Shown here in pieces: positions 17,822 to 27,236 of a stretch of 64,000 nucleotides of DNA (its first letter is position 1; every line of letters begins with the position of its first letter). The notes below the pieces were generated by a model, which had not been told where the DNA came from, searched no databases, and worked only from the letters and a program-made list of their open reading frames with translations. Both the position numbers and the translations under genes were made by a program. This DNA comes from Rebecca billardiae RCC1528. Its lineage: Eukaryota; Haptophyta. The stretch lies in assembly GCA_965240325.2 (NCBI GenBank), contig OZ251228.1, positions 2,480,001 to 2,544,000 of the forward strand, written 5' to 3'.

Positions 17822-19300
17822 TCACGACTCGCACTCCTCCGCATCCGGGTTCGCCGCGCAGAAGACCGCGGCCACGTCGTACACGATGCGCCGAATGCGC
17901 GCGCTACCCGCGTCGGTGACAAAGACTTGCGCGAGCTGTGCCGCCGGCAGCTCGCCTCCAGCGCCGCCGTCAGGGGCATCAAGCGGTGCCGCGTCGATGC
18001 CGACGGGGCTGCTGAACGTCGCCGCCGGCGCGATCCCGTCGCGATCCCCCGCCACGCCCTGCCCCGCGAGCGTGCGCACAGCGCACCGCTCGTCCGCGCC
18101 GCACGCCGACAGCTCGACGCGGCGGATCAGGTTGTTGCCGCTGTCCGCGACCAGGAGCGCGCGGCCGCCTGGCGCGAGGCACAGCGCACGCGGCGAGTAG
18201 AAGTCGCCGAGGCGGTGGCGGTGCCCGCCAGAGTCGTGCGCGCCGCGCTCGCCCGAGCCCGCCAGCGTGCGCGTCGCGCCGCTCGCCACGTCCACCGCGC
18301 GGATCAGGTGGAAGCCCGTGTCAGCCACGTACGCCGTGCGGCCGTCCGCAGAGAGCGCCACGTCCATGGGCTGCGAGAAGCGCGCGGCGGCGGCGGCGCC
18401 GTCGACGGGCTCCTCGGGTGGCAGCTCGGTGTACGCGCCGGCGAGCGTGCGCACCGCGCCGCCGGGCAGCTCGACGAGCCGGATCGCGTTGTTCTCTGTG
18501 TCCGCCACCACCGCGAATGAGCCGTCGGGCGCGACAGCCACGCCGTTTGGTGAGGAGAATGCGGCGTCGGCCGCGGCGCCGTCGATCTGGTCCCACTCGC
18601 CGCTGCCGATGACGAGGCTGACGTTGCCGCTGTCCAGGTCGACGACGCGCAGCACGTTGGCCAGCGTATCGGCCACGAGCACACTCGAGGCCGGCGTGCC
18701 GATTGGCGCCAGGCCACGCGGCCGCTCGCCGACCGCCGAGCGCAGCGTGCGCACGCGCGCGCCAGCCACAGCCGCGCTCGCGGCGGTGGGCAGCGGCTCG
18801 ACGATGCGCACGGCCGAGTTGGTCTCGTCGGCAACGAGCAGCGCGTGCTGCGCGGGCGAGATCGCGAGGGCCGCGAGCCCCCCGAAGCGCGCCGACAGCG
18901 AGTCGGCAGCGTCCGCGCTCGGTCCCGGACCGTCCCCGCTACCGGCGAGGGTGCTGACGTTGATCGGGAATCCGGGCGGGTGCGGCGGGACGCCCTTGCA
19001 AATGCGAGCCCCGCCGCACTGTATGCGGCAGCACGCACACGCACAGTACGGCCGCTCCCATCCCGTCGGCTCGGCGAAGAAGCGGCCGCACTGGTGCACC
19101 GCGTGGCACCGCATCCCCATGCACAGCGCGCAGCCACTCGCCGACTTCTCGACGGCAGGCGGCATCGGCGGCTCGTCGAGCGCGCGCGTGGGCGCTCGCG
19201 GGAGGCTCCTTGGCAGCGCGCGCAGTAAGAACACCGTGCACGCCGCCGCGAGCAGCAGCCCAGACCCGCATTTGACGGAGCAGCCAACGGCGCGCGACAT
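17822..19300 (-). CDS. NHL-repeat beta-propeller protein with N-terminal membrane anchor or signal, 492 aa
   Basis: Residues 12-30 form a hydrophobic segment, a signal peptide or anchor. Residues about 57-100 are a cysteine cluster with some ten Cys (for example YCACACCRIQC). From about 115 onward there are six or so NHL-type blades. Each has a VADTxNNxIR-like strand, such as VADTENNAIRLV and VADSGNNLIRRV, and a following segment of the type TLAGSG. NHL propellers bind ligands or proteins, and the Cys cluster and leader suggest an extracellular or luminal location. A specific function cannot be assigned. The frame is intact and ends CxxNPDxEExES. A relic of the composite element's TIR lies upstream at 19510-19544. 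Confidence 0.85.
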   Translation of the reverse strand: MSRAVGCSVKCGSGLLLAAACTVFLLRALPRSLPRAPTRALDEPPMPPAVEKSASGCALCMGMRCHAVHQCGRFFAEPTGWERPYCACACCRIQCGGARICKGVPPHPPGFPINVSTLAGSGDGPGPSADAADSLSARFGGLAALAISPAQHALLVADETNSAVRIVEPLPTAASAAVAGARVRTLRSAVGERPRGLAPIGTPASSVLVADTLANVLRVVDLDSGNVSLVIGSGEWDQIDGAAADAAFSSPNGVAVAPDGSFAVVADTENNAIRLVELPGGAVRTLAGAYTELPPEEPVDGAAAAARFSQPMDVALSADGRTAYVADTGFHLIRAVDVASGATRTLAGSGERGAHDSGGHRHRLGDFYSPRALCLAPGGRALLVADSGNNLIRRVELSACGADERCAVRTLAGQGVAGDRDGIAPAATFSSPVGIDAAPLDAPDGGAGGELPAAQLAQVFVTDAGSARIRRIVYDVAAVFCAANPDAEECES

Positions 19301-19509
19301 GCTTGCTCACCCGGCTGCTGATCAAAGGGCTGCCGTCCGTTGCGGTCCGATGCAAGCGCTCGCTTTTTGACGACGAGCAGTTGATGATTTTGCTGCTGAT
19401 GATGAATATTGATGAAGCGAATCCCCGCGCGGCCGTAAATTCTGCCGCCTGCTGGCCCCGCCTGCAGCGCTGGCGGGTCCGTTGGGCGTCACTGTAAACA
19501 GTTTGTCAT

Positions 19510-19544
19510 GGCCGATTCAGACGGTCTGACTGTAAGTTTCCTGG
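19510..19544 (+). repeat. Solo terminus related to the composite element's TIR
   Basis: About 35 bp matching the right TIR of the 2.4-11.5 kb element (GCCGATTCAGAC then GTCTGACTGTAAGTT) with several substitutions. No partner end was found nearby, so this is an old or truncated relative. Confidence 0.6.
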
Positions 19545-19775
19545 CCGGATGGCTGCCCAAAAGGCAATGAGTGAGTCGACGGCATCGCCAGCGGCACGTT
19601 GCCACTCGACACCTCGTCTCGCTTCGCGCGGAACCAACTTGGACTGTGGTGTGCGGCGCTGAGTGTGCGGGAGGACACCCGAAGCACAGGCTGTGCAGCG
19701 CGCGGCGCGTCGCGAGTCGGGAGTGCATCTGAACACACGATGGTGCGTGACGTACCATGGAGCAGACAAGCGATG

Positions 19776-21059
19776 TCAGCCATCGGCTGTGGTGCGACTC
19801 CCGACGTCATCGGCGATGCGCGCGGACATCTGCCACAGAGCAGCCGCCTTGTCGCGCATGGCCACCTCGCCGCTGTGCCAGCGGAGGGCGGCTTCGGTGC
19901 GGCAGAACTCGTCGACGAGCGTGCCCTCGCCCTCGGGCGCGCGCGGCGCTCCGGGCGCGCCGAGCGCGGCGAAGACCACAGGGCGCACGCCGAGCTCGGC
20001 GCCGCGCATCAGCCCGAGGTGCGCGGGCGCCAGCGGCTGCTGCATCATGCGCAGTATGTTGGTCGCTACCCAACCAAGGTCGACCGCGAGCGCGTCCACG
20101 CGCGCGTGCCGGCGGGGCAGCTCGAGTGCGTGGAGCACGTTCGCCAGCTTCGCGTCGAAGTAGGTGTAGTCCGTGCTCGGCGGCCTCGGTCCATCCCGTA
20201 GCGTGCGCGCGTCGAGGCACTCGGGCAGCAGCGCGTCCAGGGGCGCGGCCGGTAGGAGGCGCGCGGGCGCTGCCGAGCGCACCGCGTGCGCGAGCCCGCA
20301 GTAGTGGTGCGTCAGCGATGCGACGTTGACCACGCGCACGGCGGCGAGCTGCGCGACGCGCGACGCGACCCCGTCGGGCGCGAGGAGCAGCTCGGTCAGC
20401 GCCCAGTGCCCCACATGCATCGCGCCCACGCCCGCCTCGAGGCCGTCGGCGGTCGGCGGCGTCCAGCTCGCGGTCGCAAAGCCGGCGTTGTTGATCAGCA
20501 CGAGCGCGCCCGGGATGGCGGGGGGCAGCGCTTCGGCCAGCCGGCCGACGAAGGCGCCGACCGACGCGAGTGAGGCGATGTCGAGCTCGAGCGCGAGCAC
20601 GCGCTGCTGCGCATCCGACGCCGACCTCTCCAGCTCTGCCGCGGCCGAGGTGCAGCGCGCCGTCGATCGGCACGCGATCACGACCGTTGACGTGCCACGC
20701 GCGACGAGGTCGCGCGCGGTGGCGAAGCCAACGCCCGAGTTGCCGCCGGTGACGATGGCCACGCTGCCTGCGGGGAGGCGGACGTCGTCACCCAACGGCG
20801 CCATGTGCACGTGGTCGGCGAAGAGGCCAAAACCGACGCTCGCCAAGATCGCGGCCGGGACAATGCCGATTCGAAGCGCTGCACCGGCGGTCACGGCCAG
20901 GACCCCGATGAATGGCGCGAAGCCAACCTCTCTTCCGACAACGAACGCATCGGGGCCGCGGAACAACACCCAAAAGGCCCCGTAAATCGCGCCCAGAAGC
21001 CAAGTCAGCACGCCCAGAAGCCAAGTCAGGCGCGAGAGCAGCGTCGTCTTCGTCGCCAT
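19776..21059 (-). CDS. Membrane-anchored short-chain dehydrogenase/reductase, 427 aa
   Basis: Rossmann glycine motif TGGNSGVG is at 104-111, NNAG at 190-193, catalytic Ser in NVASL (about S248), and Y300-x3-K304 (YFDAK) completes the triad, so the enzyme should be active with NAD(P)H. This is the retinol-dehydrogenase/WW-oxidoreductase-like branch by general appearance. The N-terminus has two or three hydrophobic segments between residues 8 and 85, suggesting ER or organelle membrane attachment. I chose the Met at 21059. The frame is open for 215 codons further upstream, but that part is charged, low-complexity and overlaps the PLAC8-like gene on the other strand. The two genes are divergent with about 140 bp between starts, consistent with a shared promoter. 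Confidence 0.88.
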   Translation of the reverse strand: MATKTTLLSRLTWLLGVLTWLLGAIYGAFWVLFRGPDAFVVGREVGFAPFIGVLAVTAGAALRIGIVPAAILASVGFGLFADHVHMAPLGDDVRLPAGSVAIVTGGNSGVGFATARDLVARGTSTVVIACRSTARCTSAAAELERSASDAQQRVLALELDIASLASVGAFVGRLAEALPPAIPGALVLINNAGFATASWTPPTADGLEAGVGAMHVGHWALTELLLAPDGVASRVAQLAAVRVVNVASLTHHYCGLAHAVRSAAPARLLPAAPLDALLPECLDARTLRDGPRPPSTDYTYFDAKLANVLHALELPRRHARVDALAVDLGWVATNILRMMQQPLAPAHLGLMRGAELGVRPVVFAALGAPGAPRAPEGEGTLVDEFCRTEAALRWHSGEVAMRDKAAALWQMSARIADDVGSRTTADG

Positions 21060-21200
21060 GCTGATTCCCGCTCTGCCGGCTACTCCGCGCACGCGGCCAC
21101 GCGCGCACCGGATTTTGGGTTTTGACAAGCTCCATCGTCGTCTCGGCGGTCGGCTCCTCGGCGGTCTCGGCTGCGGCGGACGTCGTCGTGAAGTGCGAGG

Positions 21201-21845
21201 ATGCGCGACTGGGAGGTATCGCTGTGTGCGTGCTGGGGAAGTCGGCCGTATGGCCTGCTGCCGTTCTGCGCGGCCTGCACGCCGTGTGTCCCGCTTGCTC
21301 GAGCCGGCGCGCGTGGCCGCGTCGCGTCGTACAAAGGGCTGGTTGTGGTCACCGGCATCATCATCGGGCTCATCTGGCTGCTCAGGCTGAGAGCGGCGAC
21401 CGTGACCACGCCGGCGCCAGCTGGGAAGCACTACGGGGCCTCGACCGGCAAGAAGCCGGCGCCAGCCGCGTCGGGTGCCACCTTCCCCCACGTCCCCGTC
21501 TTTGTGCTGTTCCCGCTGATCGCCGTGATCGTCCTCTACGTGCGGAGACGGCTGGTGCGCAAGTACCAGCTGGGCGAGCGCGCGTCCAAGACGCTGATCC
21601 TCGCGTGCTGCTGCATGCCGTGCTCGATCGCGCAGCAGGCAATGCACGTGGATCTGGTGGAGTACGGCGCCGTCCAAACCGACTGCTCGCTCAAGGAGGA
21701 ACACCCGCTGATGAGCGGCCGGTACACGTCGCAGTCAAAGGGCGCGCCTCCCGCTCCGGGCGACGACGCGGATGGGGAGGGCGCGGCGGTGTGGTCCGAG
21801 CCAAAAGAGAACGCGACGGAGATGGCCTCAACGGGCACCGCCTGA
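21201..21845 (+). CDS. PLAC8-like cysteine-rich membrane protein, 214 aa
   Basis: The protein begins with a PLAC8-type opening: Trp, then spaced cysteines, as in MRDWEVSLCACWG, followed by FCAACTPCVPLARA. It ends the domain with the typical CCCMPCSIAQQAM segment. Two hydrophobic stretches lie between (about 46-62 and 98-114). The family includes plant cadmium-resistance/cell-number regulators and animal PLAC8; they are membrane proteins with roles in metal or lipid handling, not more specific here. The insert between the Cys-rich halves is longer than usual. The start is well supported: an in-frame TGA lies 12 nt upstream of the ATG. The C-terminal 60 residues are polar and probably cytosolic. 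Confidence 0.75.
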   Translation: MRDWEVSLCACWGSRPYGLLPFCAACTPCVPLARAGARGRVASYKGLVVVTGIIIGLIWLLRLRAATVTTPAPAGKHYGASTGKKPAPAASGATFPHVPVFVLFPLIAVIVLYVRRRLVRKYQLGERASKTLILACCCMPCSIAQQAMHVDLVEYGAVQTDCSLKEEHPLMSGRYTSQSKGAPPAPGDDADGEGAAVWSEPKENATEMASTGTA

Positions 21846-22346
21846 GTTTGATGTGTGCCCGTGCACTTCCATCATCGTGATCATCATTGCGGTCGCGGCG
21901 ACCATGGATGCACTATGGATCCACTGATCCAGGGTCAGGGCGGGCTCGACAAGTGAACACTGTGGATGCAGGCCCCAGGCGGGGGCGGCCACCAGGGCCG
22001 CCGGCCTGGCGACGGCGTGCGATCGGCCGGCGCGGCACTGCAATCAGCCTGGCGGCCCGCCCGCCGCCGCCCGCGTCGGCGTGACCGCGTGAACGACGCC
22101 GCGGACGATGCCAGCATCGACATATCGTGTCTTAAATGCGGCTCCGTCATCATCATCATCAGTGATCGTCATGCAATGTCAATCATGTCACCAGTGATGT
22201 CAACGATACTAATGATCAATAGGGCTCCTGGTGCGCCATTAATCAATTTAAGTCAGTGTCACAGCGGTAGCTTATCGTCGGCGGCTGCTTATTTGAAATT
22301 GACGAATTAATCCCGCGGAGCATTTGTTTTTAGAGCCAGCCGCAGC

Positions 22347-23651
22347 ATGCCGGCCGCCCGCGTGATGACGATGCGGGCGTCACTCATGCTCGTCGCTCTG
22401 CTCGCCCTTTTGGGCTCGTCGTGCGCAGCTGCTACAACCGCGGCTCGGCTGCACCGCCCTTTCCGTGCCTTTTCCCGCGCGCGGACGAGCATGGTCAGCG
22501 AGGACGCCGCGGAGGCAATCCGCGCTGCCGCGGCGAGCGCAGATCGAGCGGAGCGCGTGCGTGAGGAGCACGGCCGCGAGGCTGCAGCTGCCGTCGCTCT
22601 GGTCAATCGCGCCGTGCGGCTCTGCCTGGACCTGTCCTCAGAGCTCGGGTCTGTCAGCGCGGACTCGCCGGGCGTCGAGCTGTCCGCGGACCAGACCACG
22701 GCCGGTGTCTCCATGGTCAAGCAGGGCGACTCGACGCCTGTCACGGCGGCTGACTTTGCCATCCAGGCACTCGTCTCCTCCGCCCTGGCGACGTGGTTCC
22801 CCAACGACGCGTTCATGGGCGAAGAGGACGCGTCCGCGCTCCGCGAGGACGCCGACCTGTGCGCGCTGACCCAGCGCCTGTGCGGCCTCGAGGAGACGGC
22901 TATGCTTGCCGCGATCGACCGGGGCGCGGCCGAGCCGCCTGCCGGGCAGCGCTACTGGGTGCTCGACCCGATCGACGGGACGAAGGGCTTCATGACGGGC
23001 GAGGGGTACATCGTCGGCCTCGCGCTGATCGACGGGAGCACACGCCTGCCGCTCGTCGCCGTGATGGGCAATCCGCCGCTTGAGAGCCAGGAGCAGCCAG
23101 CCATCCTGGCTGCGGTCGCGGGGCACGGGCTGCGTGCGTTCCGTGCGGGCAACTCTGGCCAGCCCGCGATGGCTGTGAACTACGAGGTGCGCTCGAACCA
23201 GTGGGCGCAGGCTGCGTATGACGACATGCCGGGTCCCGGGCGCACAGATGACGACGCCGACGAGGGGCAGGCCGAGCCCGAGGAGGGAGTCGCGTTCCCG
23301 CCGTGGCTGCTCTCGCGGCCGATGACCGAGGGGTCGCCCCTCCCCTTTGGCCCGCGCGCGGCACCCGCCAACGTGTGCTGCGGTGCGCTCGTCAAGTACT
23401 GGGCGGTGGCCATGGGCTCGCACTCTGGTTTCATCCAGTACGCCGAGAAGATCAAGTCGTGGGACCATGCCGCTGGAGTACTGTGCGTCATCGAGAGCGG
23501 CGGCTCTGTCACCGACGTGAAAGGCGAGCCAATTCGGTTCACGGGGCGCACGGCGGCGGTGGACGGCGCGGTGATCTGCTCGGCGCGCGAGTGCCAGCCC
23601 GAAGTGCAAGACCGTTTCATGCGGTCCGTGCGTGACGCCCGGCGGGGTTGA
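22347..23651 (+). CDS. 3'(2'),5'-bisphosphate nucleotidase (SAL1/HAL2 type), probably organelle-targeted, 434 aa
   Basis: Member of the lithium-sensitive inositol monophosphatase superfamily that converts PAP (3'-phosphoadenosine 5'-phosphate) to AMP, clearing a by-product of sulfation. Metal and substrate motifs: KQGDSTPVTAAD (125-136), GEE (158-160), DPIDGTKGF (207-215) and WDHAAG (372-377). These match the SAL1/HAL2 group better than inositol monophosphatase proper. The first about 27 residues are a hydrophobic signal peptide ending after SSCAAA. An Arg/Ser-rich segment follows up to residue 50, a layout fitting a bipartite plastid presequence in algae with secondary plastids. An acidic insert (about 300-315) is not typical of the family. 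Single exon, intact. Plant SAL1 acts in plastids and mitochondria, which agrees with the presequence. Confidence 0.92.
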   Translation: MPAARVMTMRASLMLVALLALLGSSCAAATTAARLHRPFRAFSRARTSMVSEDAAEAIRAAAASADRAERVREEHGREAAAAVALVNRAVRLCLDLSSELGSVSADSPGVELSADQTTAGVSMVKQGDSTPVTAADFAIQALVSSALATWFPNDAFMGEEDASALREDADLCALTQRLCGLEETAMLAAIDRGAAEPPAGQRYWVLDPIDGTKGFMTGEGYIVGLALIDGSTRLPLVAVMGNPPLESQEQPAILAAVAGHGLRAFRAGNSGQPAMAVNYEVRSNQWAQAAYDDMPGPGRTDDDADEGQAEPEEGVAFPPWLLSRPMTEGSPLPFGPRAAPANVCCGALVKYWAVAMGSHSGFIQYAEKIKSWDHAAGVLCVIESGGSVTDVKGEPIRFTGRTAAVDGAVICSARECQPEVQDRFMRSVRDARRG

Positions 23652-24230
23652 GTGCCGCCCATCGCCAGCGCTGGTGTCTGCTCGTCACCGCGCCACCACT
23701 GCTCACCTACAGCCTGGTGATATGCTGAGTATGACGCTCCGACGACATCACGACGAGCCTGGTGGAATCTCGCCTGCCTGAGCTGTGTGCGTCTCTTATT
23801 CTTAGTAGTAAACTCCGTGGAATGGTGCCTACTGTAACCCCTCCAGAGTCTCCTTACTGCTTAGTCCTTCTCGGACTTTGAGAGCGCAACTTTGAGGCGG
23901 CGGCCTGTCAGACTTGAGAGTAATGATAGAAGTCCTACGGATGCCCGATTGACGGGCCGCACAGACACCGACGCATGGAGTGCGGACGTCTGACGAGCGA
24001 CTCGCCGACTGTCGAGCGACGCGGTGGACGGCAGATGCGCGGGATTCAGGTCCCGGATGTGCAATGCCAATGGGGAGTCGGCTACTCGGCTGGGCGGCCG
24101 GATGGCGGGACCGTGCTGGGCGCCGCGCAACGCGCGGGCCGGACCGGAAGGCAACGGCCGCAACGCCGGCGCCCTGGTAGTTCATTATATATATTAACGA
24201 CGCTTGTCCGATGCTGCCACGTCGTTAAAT
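23652..24230. other. Intergenic, no gene recognised
   Basis: Downstream of the SAL1-type gene. The sequence becomes less GC-rich and then AT-rich near 24180-24230, where a copy of the ACGCTTGTCCGATGCTGCCA motif sits (also at 24731-24750 and, with one change, near 38527). Confidence 0.6.
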
Positions 24231-24581
24231 ATATTAACGACGTGGTATGCAACGGGCATTATATATATCGCCCGCGCGCGCATGGCGCACGTGCGCCCGG
24301 GGGCACGCGCCCGCGGGGGCGCTGCATACGACGACTACTTCGAGACGACGGCTGACGACGCGTGGCACCGCGACCACCGCGGTGGCGCGCGCGCGTCGAC
24401 GCCAGACGGTGCGTCGAGCTTCCGCTCGGCGATGGAGTGATGGGCGACTACGAGGGGGGGGGACGACGGCGAGGAGCGCTGATCCTGGTGTTTGTCTCTG
24501 CTGCTCGATCTGCTGCTACAGCTTCACTCACTGAGCTTGCTGACTCTGACGCCTGCCCGTTGCATACCACGTCGTTAATAT
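24231..24581. mobile_element. 351-bp MITE with 28-bp perfect TIRs
   Basis: Left end 24231-24258 (ATATTAACGACGTGG...) is the exact reverse complement of 24554-24581. The interior is GC-rich and has no convincing gene. Flanks are AT-dinucleotide tracts, so the target duplication cannot be defined. Confidence 0.75.
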
Positions 24582-24592
24582 GTATATATATA

Positions 24593-24769
24593 GCCCCAGG
24601 CCGAGGCGGTGCTCCATCCCGGTCCCGCTCCCGTAGGGGGGCAGGGCTGCGGGTGGCGCACTGTCTGACCTGGACGGAAGGCGCGGACGCATTCTATGTG
24701 TCTGTTGCACTCTGACTGACTCTGAGCCTGACGCTTGTCCGATGCTGCCACGTCGTTAAATATATATAT
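24593..24769 (+). repeat. 177-bp dispersed repeat, copy 1
   Basis: Matches 38396-38576 with a few small differences. Both copies run from GCCCCAGGCCGAGGCGG to an AT dinucleotide tract and are likely copies of the same small element. Sequence from 24770 to 25346 holds only GC-rich, low-complexity DNA and a (TA)n tract at about 25320-25332. Confidence 0.85.
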
Positions 24770-25346
24770 GTGGGGTTATTGGTACAATAACTGATTGTCT
24801 AAGAGGACGACAAGAACGCCGGGCGCCAGCGCCGCTCATCAGCCACATCGCCCTCTACCAGACCATCGCCTCAAAGGGCGCTGCTCCCGGACAAACAGTC
24901 TGTCCGGGTTGTTCTTTGAAAGTTCTTTCTGCCGCCCAGGAGATCGGTTTCCGGCGCCGGCCTCTGCCGCCTGCTTCGCCAGGCGCGGCGTGCGAGATGG
25001 CTCCAGCCAAGCTCGTCCTGCGTCGCCGGCGGCGGCGGCTCGCACGCGGGTGGCGCGTCGCGTGCACCGACCAACATCTTTCGGCAACTCAGCGGTAAGC
25101 AACGCTCCGCATCGCGCCCCCTCGCGCTTCGGGCCACCGCCTCTTCTCTCTCTGTGTGCGTGCGCACCCTGTGGCTCTTCCGCACCCGCCCCGATCGCAC
25201 CGTTCCCTCTTCGCCACATGCCTCCTCCTCCGTGGGTGCGCCCCCACGCGGATCGCTGCTCCATCTCTCCCGCCCTGCCTCGGGATCGCCCCGGTGCCAA
25301 CGCCAGCCGGCTCCTACACTATATATATATATAATAATATAATAAT

Positions 25347-25402
25347 GATCGGCTACGCCGATCTTCGGGTAGTAAACAACGAAGTTGAGGGCGCACGGCC
25401 CT
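25347..25402 (+). repeat. 56-bp dispersed repeat, copy 2
   Basis: Same as 12635-12690. It sits directly after a (TA)n tract. Confidence 0.7.
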
Positions 25403-25419
25403 GGTAGTTGTCGCGTTCT

Positions 25420-26226
25420 TCACCGAATCACGATGCGCGCGCCCGGCACGTCGCCGTGCAGGAGGCGCGGCCGGCGCGGGCGCGAGTAATCGACGCGATC
25501 GACGGCCTCGCCCTCGGGGGGCTGCGCCGTGTCGAACTCAACGGCGCAGCAGCCGCAGCGCCTCCGCCCGGTGCGCTTCGGGCAGCCCTGCTGGGGCCGC
25601 GCGCAGCGCAGAGATCGCGCTCGGCAGCTCGCCCGTCTCAGCCTCGCACAGCCTCGCGCGCTCGGCGGGATCGGCGCAGCGTCGGATGAATGAGCTCGCA
25701 GCTCTGAGCTCGCAGCTCGTCGGCCGGTCGGCGGCGGGAAAGAGCGTCGCAAGCAGCCACGGCTCGAGCCTGTCTCCGACCTCCCGCAGCCGCAGCAGCC
25801 GCTCCTTGCACGCCCTCGGCGTCTTCCCCTCGAATGCGGGCACAATGAGCTCCCCACGGCACGTGACACCCTGGATTGCGACCTTTGTCTGTCAGCCTCG
25901 CCGCCGCGTCGATCGATGCAGTGCGAGGGCCGCTGTGCGCGTCGGCGCCGCCGCGGGTGCTGTCGGCCGACGGCCTGGAGCGCGAGGGCGACTGCGAGCA
26001 CGGGCGAGAGCGGCGTCGCCCGTAGCATATGCCACCTCGCCATCGTCGCGGACTCGCCGCTCGCAGATCTAAGCCCAGCCTCGTCGCGAGCAAAACAGAT
26101 GTCCGCGCTCGGCCTCGTGCTGCGAGGACTGGCGCCCAGCCTCGTCGCCCGCAGATCTGCGCGCGCTGCTTGCCGCGCCGTCATGCGCAGCCAGAGAGAG
26201 AGAGGCTCACGGTCAGCACTCCGCAC
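25420..26226 (-). CDS. Hypothetical, possibly spliced or frameshifted gene
   Basis: Two minus frames look protein-like in different parts. From 25843 to 25538 a 101-residue frame reads as a helical, charged protein beginning MPAFEGKTPRACKERLLRLR. In the longer frame, the last 40 residues before the stop at 25420 (starting AVEFDTAQPPEGEAVDRVDY) look like the true C-terminus. They meet at about 25550, where a frameshift or short intron would join them. No domain is recognised. Bases 26227-26709 contain nothing I can support. Confidence 0.25.
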   Translation of the reverse strand: MRSADREPLSLWLRMTARQAARADLRATRLGASPRSTRPSADICFARDEAGLRSASGESATMARWHMLRATPLSPVLAVALALQAVGRQHPRRRRRAQRPSHCIDRRGGEADRQRSQSRVSRAVGSSLCPHSRGRRRGRARSGCCGCGRSETGSSRGCLRRSFPPPTGRRAASSELRAHSSDAAPIPPSARGCARLRRASCRARSLRCARPQQGCPKRTGRRRCGCCAVEFDTAQPPEGEAVDRVDYSRPRRPRLLHGDVPGARIVIR

Positions 26227-26709
26227 GCGGAGCCATCACAGCGCGGCCATGGTCATGGACGGCGCGAGCGTGAGGGCTTGGGCGAGCGACTTCCTGCGAA
26301 CATGCCGAGAGTTCAGCTGCGCGGGCGTGCGGCGTGGCGCGCGCGGGCGCGCATGGTCAGCTGGAAATACAGCGAGAAACGCGCCTCGCTCCCACGCGCC
26401 ACGCGCTTTCGCACCCAGACCCGCCGCGCAGCTGCGCGCACCTGCGCTGAGTCTTGTCGGATTGAACGATCGTGCCTGCGTCACGCATTGTGGCCAGCTT
26501 TTGTATCGAAGCCGTGTGATGAGCAGTATTAATCAACGGGAGATAACTATCATAATCAGAAAGGATGCGGTTATGAATCGCGCGCGGGAACCAGTTTATC
26601 GTTCATATTCGTCAAGCTCTCCCGGGCGGACGCGCCGGTATTAAATGGGAGAGAATCAAGGGTCGTGCGTGAAGCGGTAGAAATTCTTATGCTCATGAGA
26701 TTTTAGGCT

Positions 26710-26770
26710 CGTCAATGCGGGTGGCAATCCATTCTTGCAATCCAAGAATGGATTGCCACCCGCATTGACG
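26710..26770. repeat. Perfect 28-bp stem hairpin
   Basis: 61 nt forming a 28-bp perfect stem with a 5-nt loop (CAATC). Arms begin CGTCAATGCGGGTGGC. The length and perfection suit either a transposon-derived hairpin or a small-RNA precursor. The sequence around it (26500-27006) is much less GC-rich than the rest of the window and contains no gene. Confidence 0.8.
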
Positions 26771-27236
26771 TCGTATCAACAGATGACCAAAAGTATATCA
26801 ACAACAGTAGCTTGCTAACCGTATGATACCAGGGCGCGCGGGAAGGTCGATTCAAGCTACCCGCGCAATACCATATCGCGTCGCTTTGATGAATCTGAGG
26901 AGTGAACAGCTATCCAGAGAATTAGTTCGATATCTCACCTTTTTTATGGTCAGTTCAACACACGAATCTTGACTATCAGAAAGGTATTAGAGATGACTTC
27001 GTCCTATACCAGGTCGTTCCCCCTGCACTGGGAATCCGCGGTTTCGCACTATTCAGAGCGCGAGGCCGCGGCATAGCAACGCAGATTTAGTCTTCCGATT
27101 GCTCTATCAGACCACTTGAACGATCTAATCGAGCTTTCCAATTAAAAATGACGAAACCAGATCCATCCATTCGAGAAGCCAAATCCCGAGCGCGGCAAAG
27201 CCGTGGAACAGCAGTAATCAGCCTCGTCAGCGATAG

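Noticed and set aside
21060-21704. 215-codon upstream extension of the SDR gene
   Set aside because: It overlaps the PLAC8-like gene on the other strand, is low-complexity, and the SDR has a natural Met with membrane segments at 21059.
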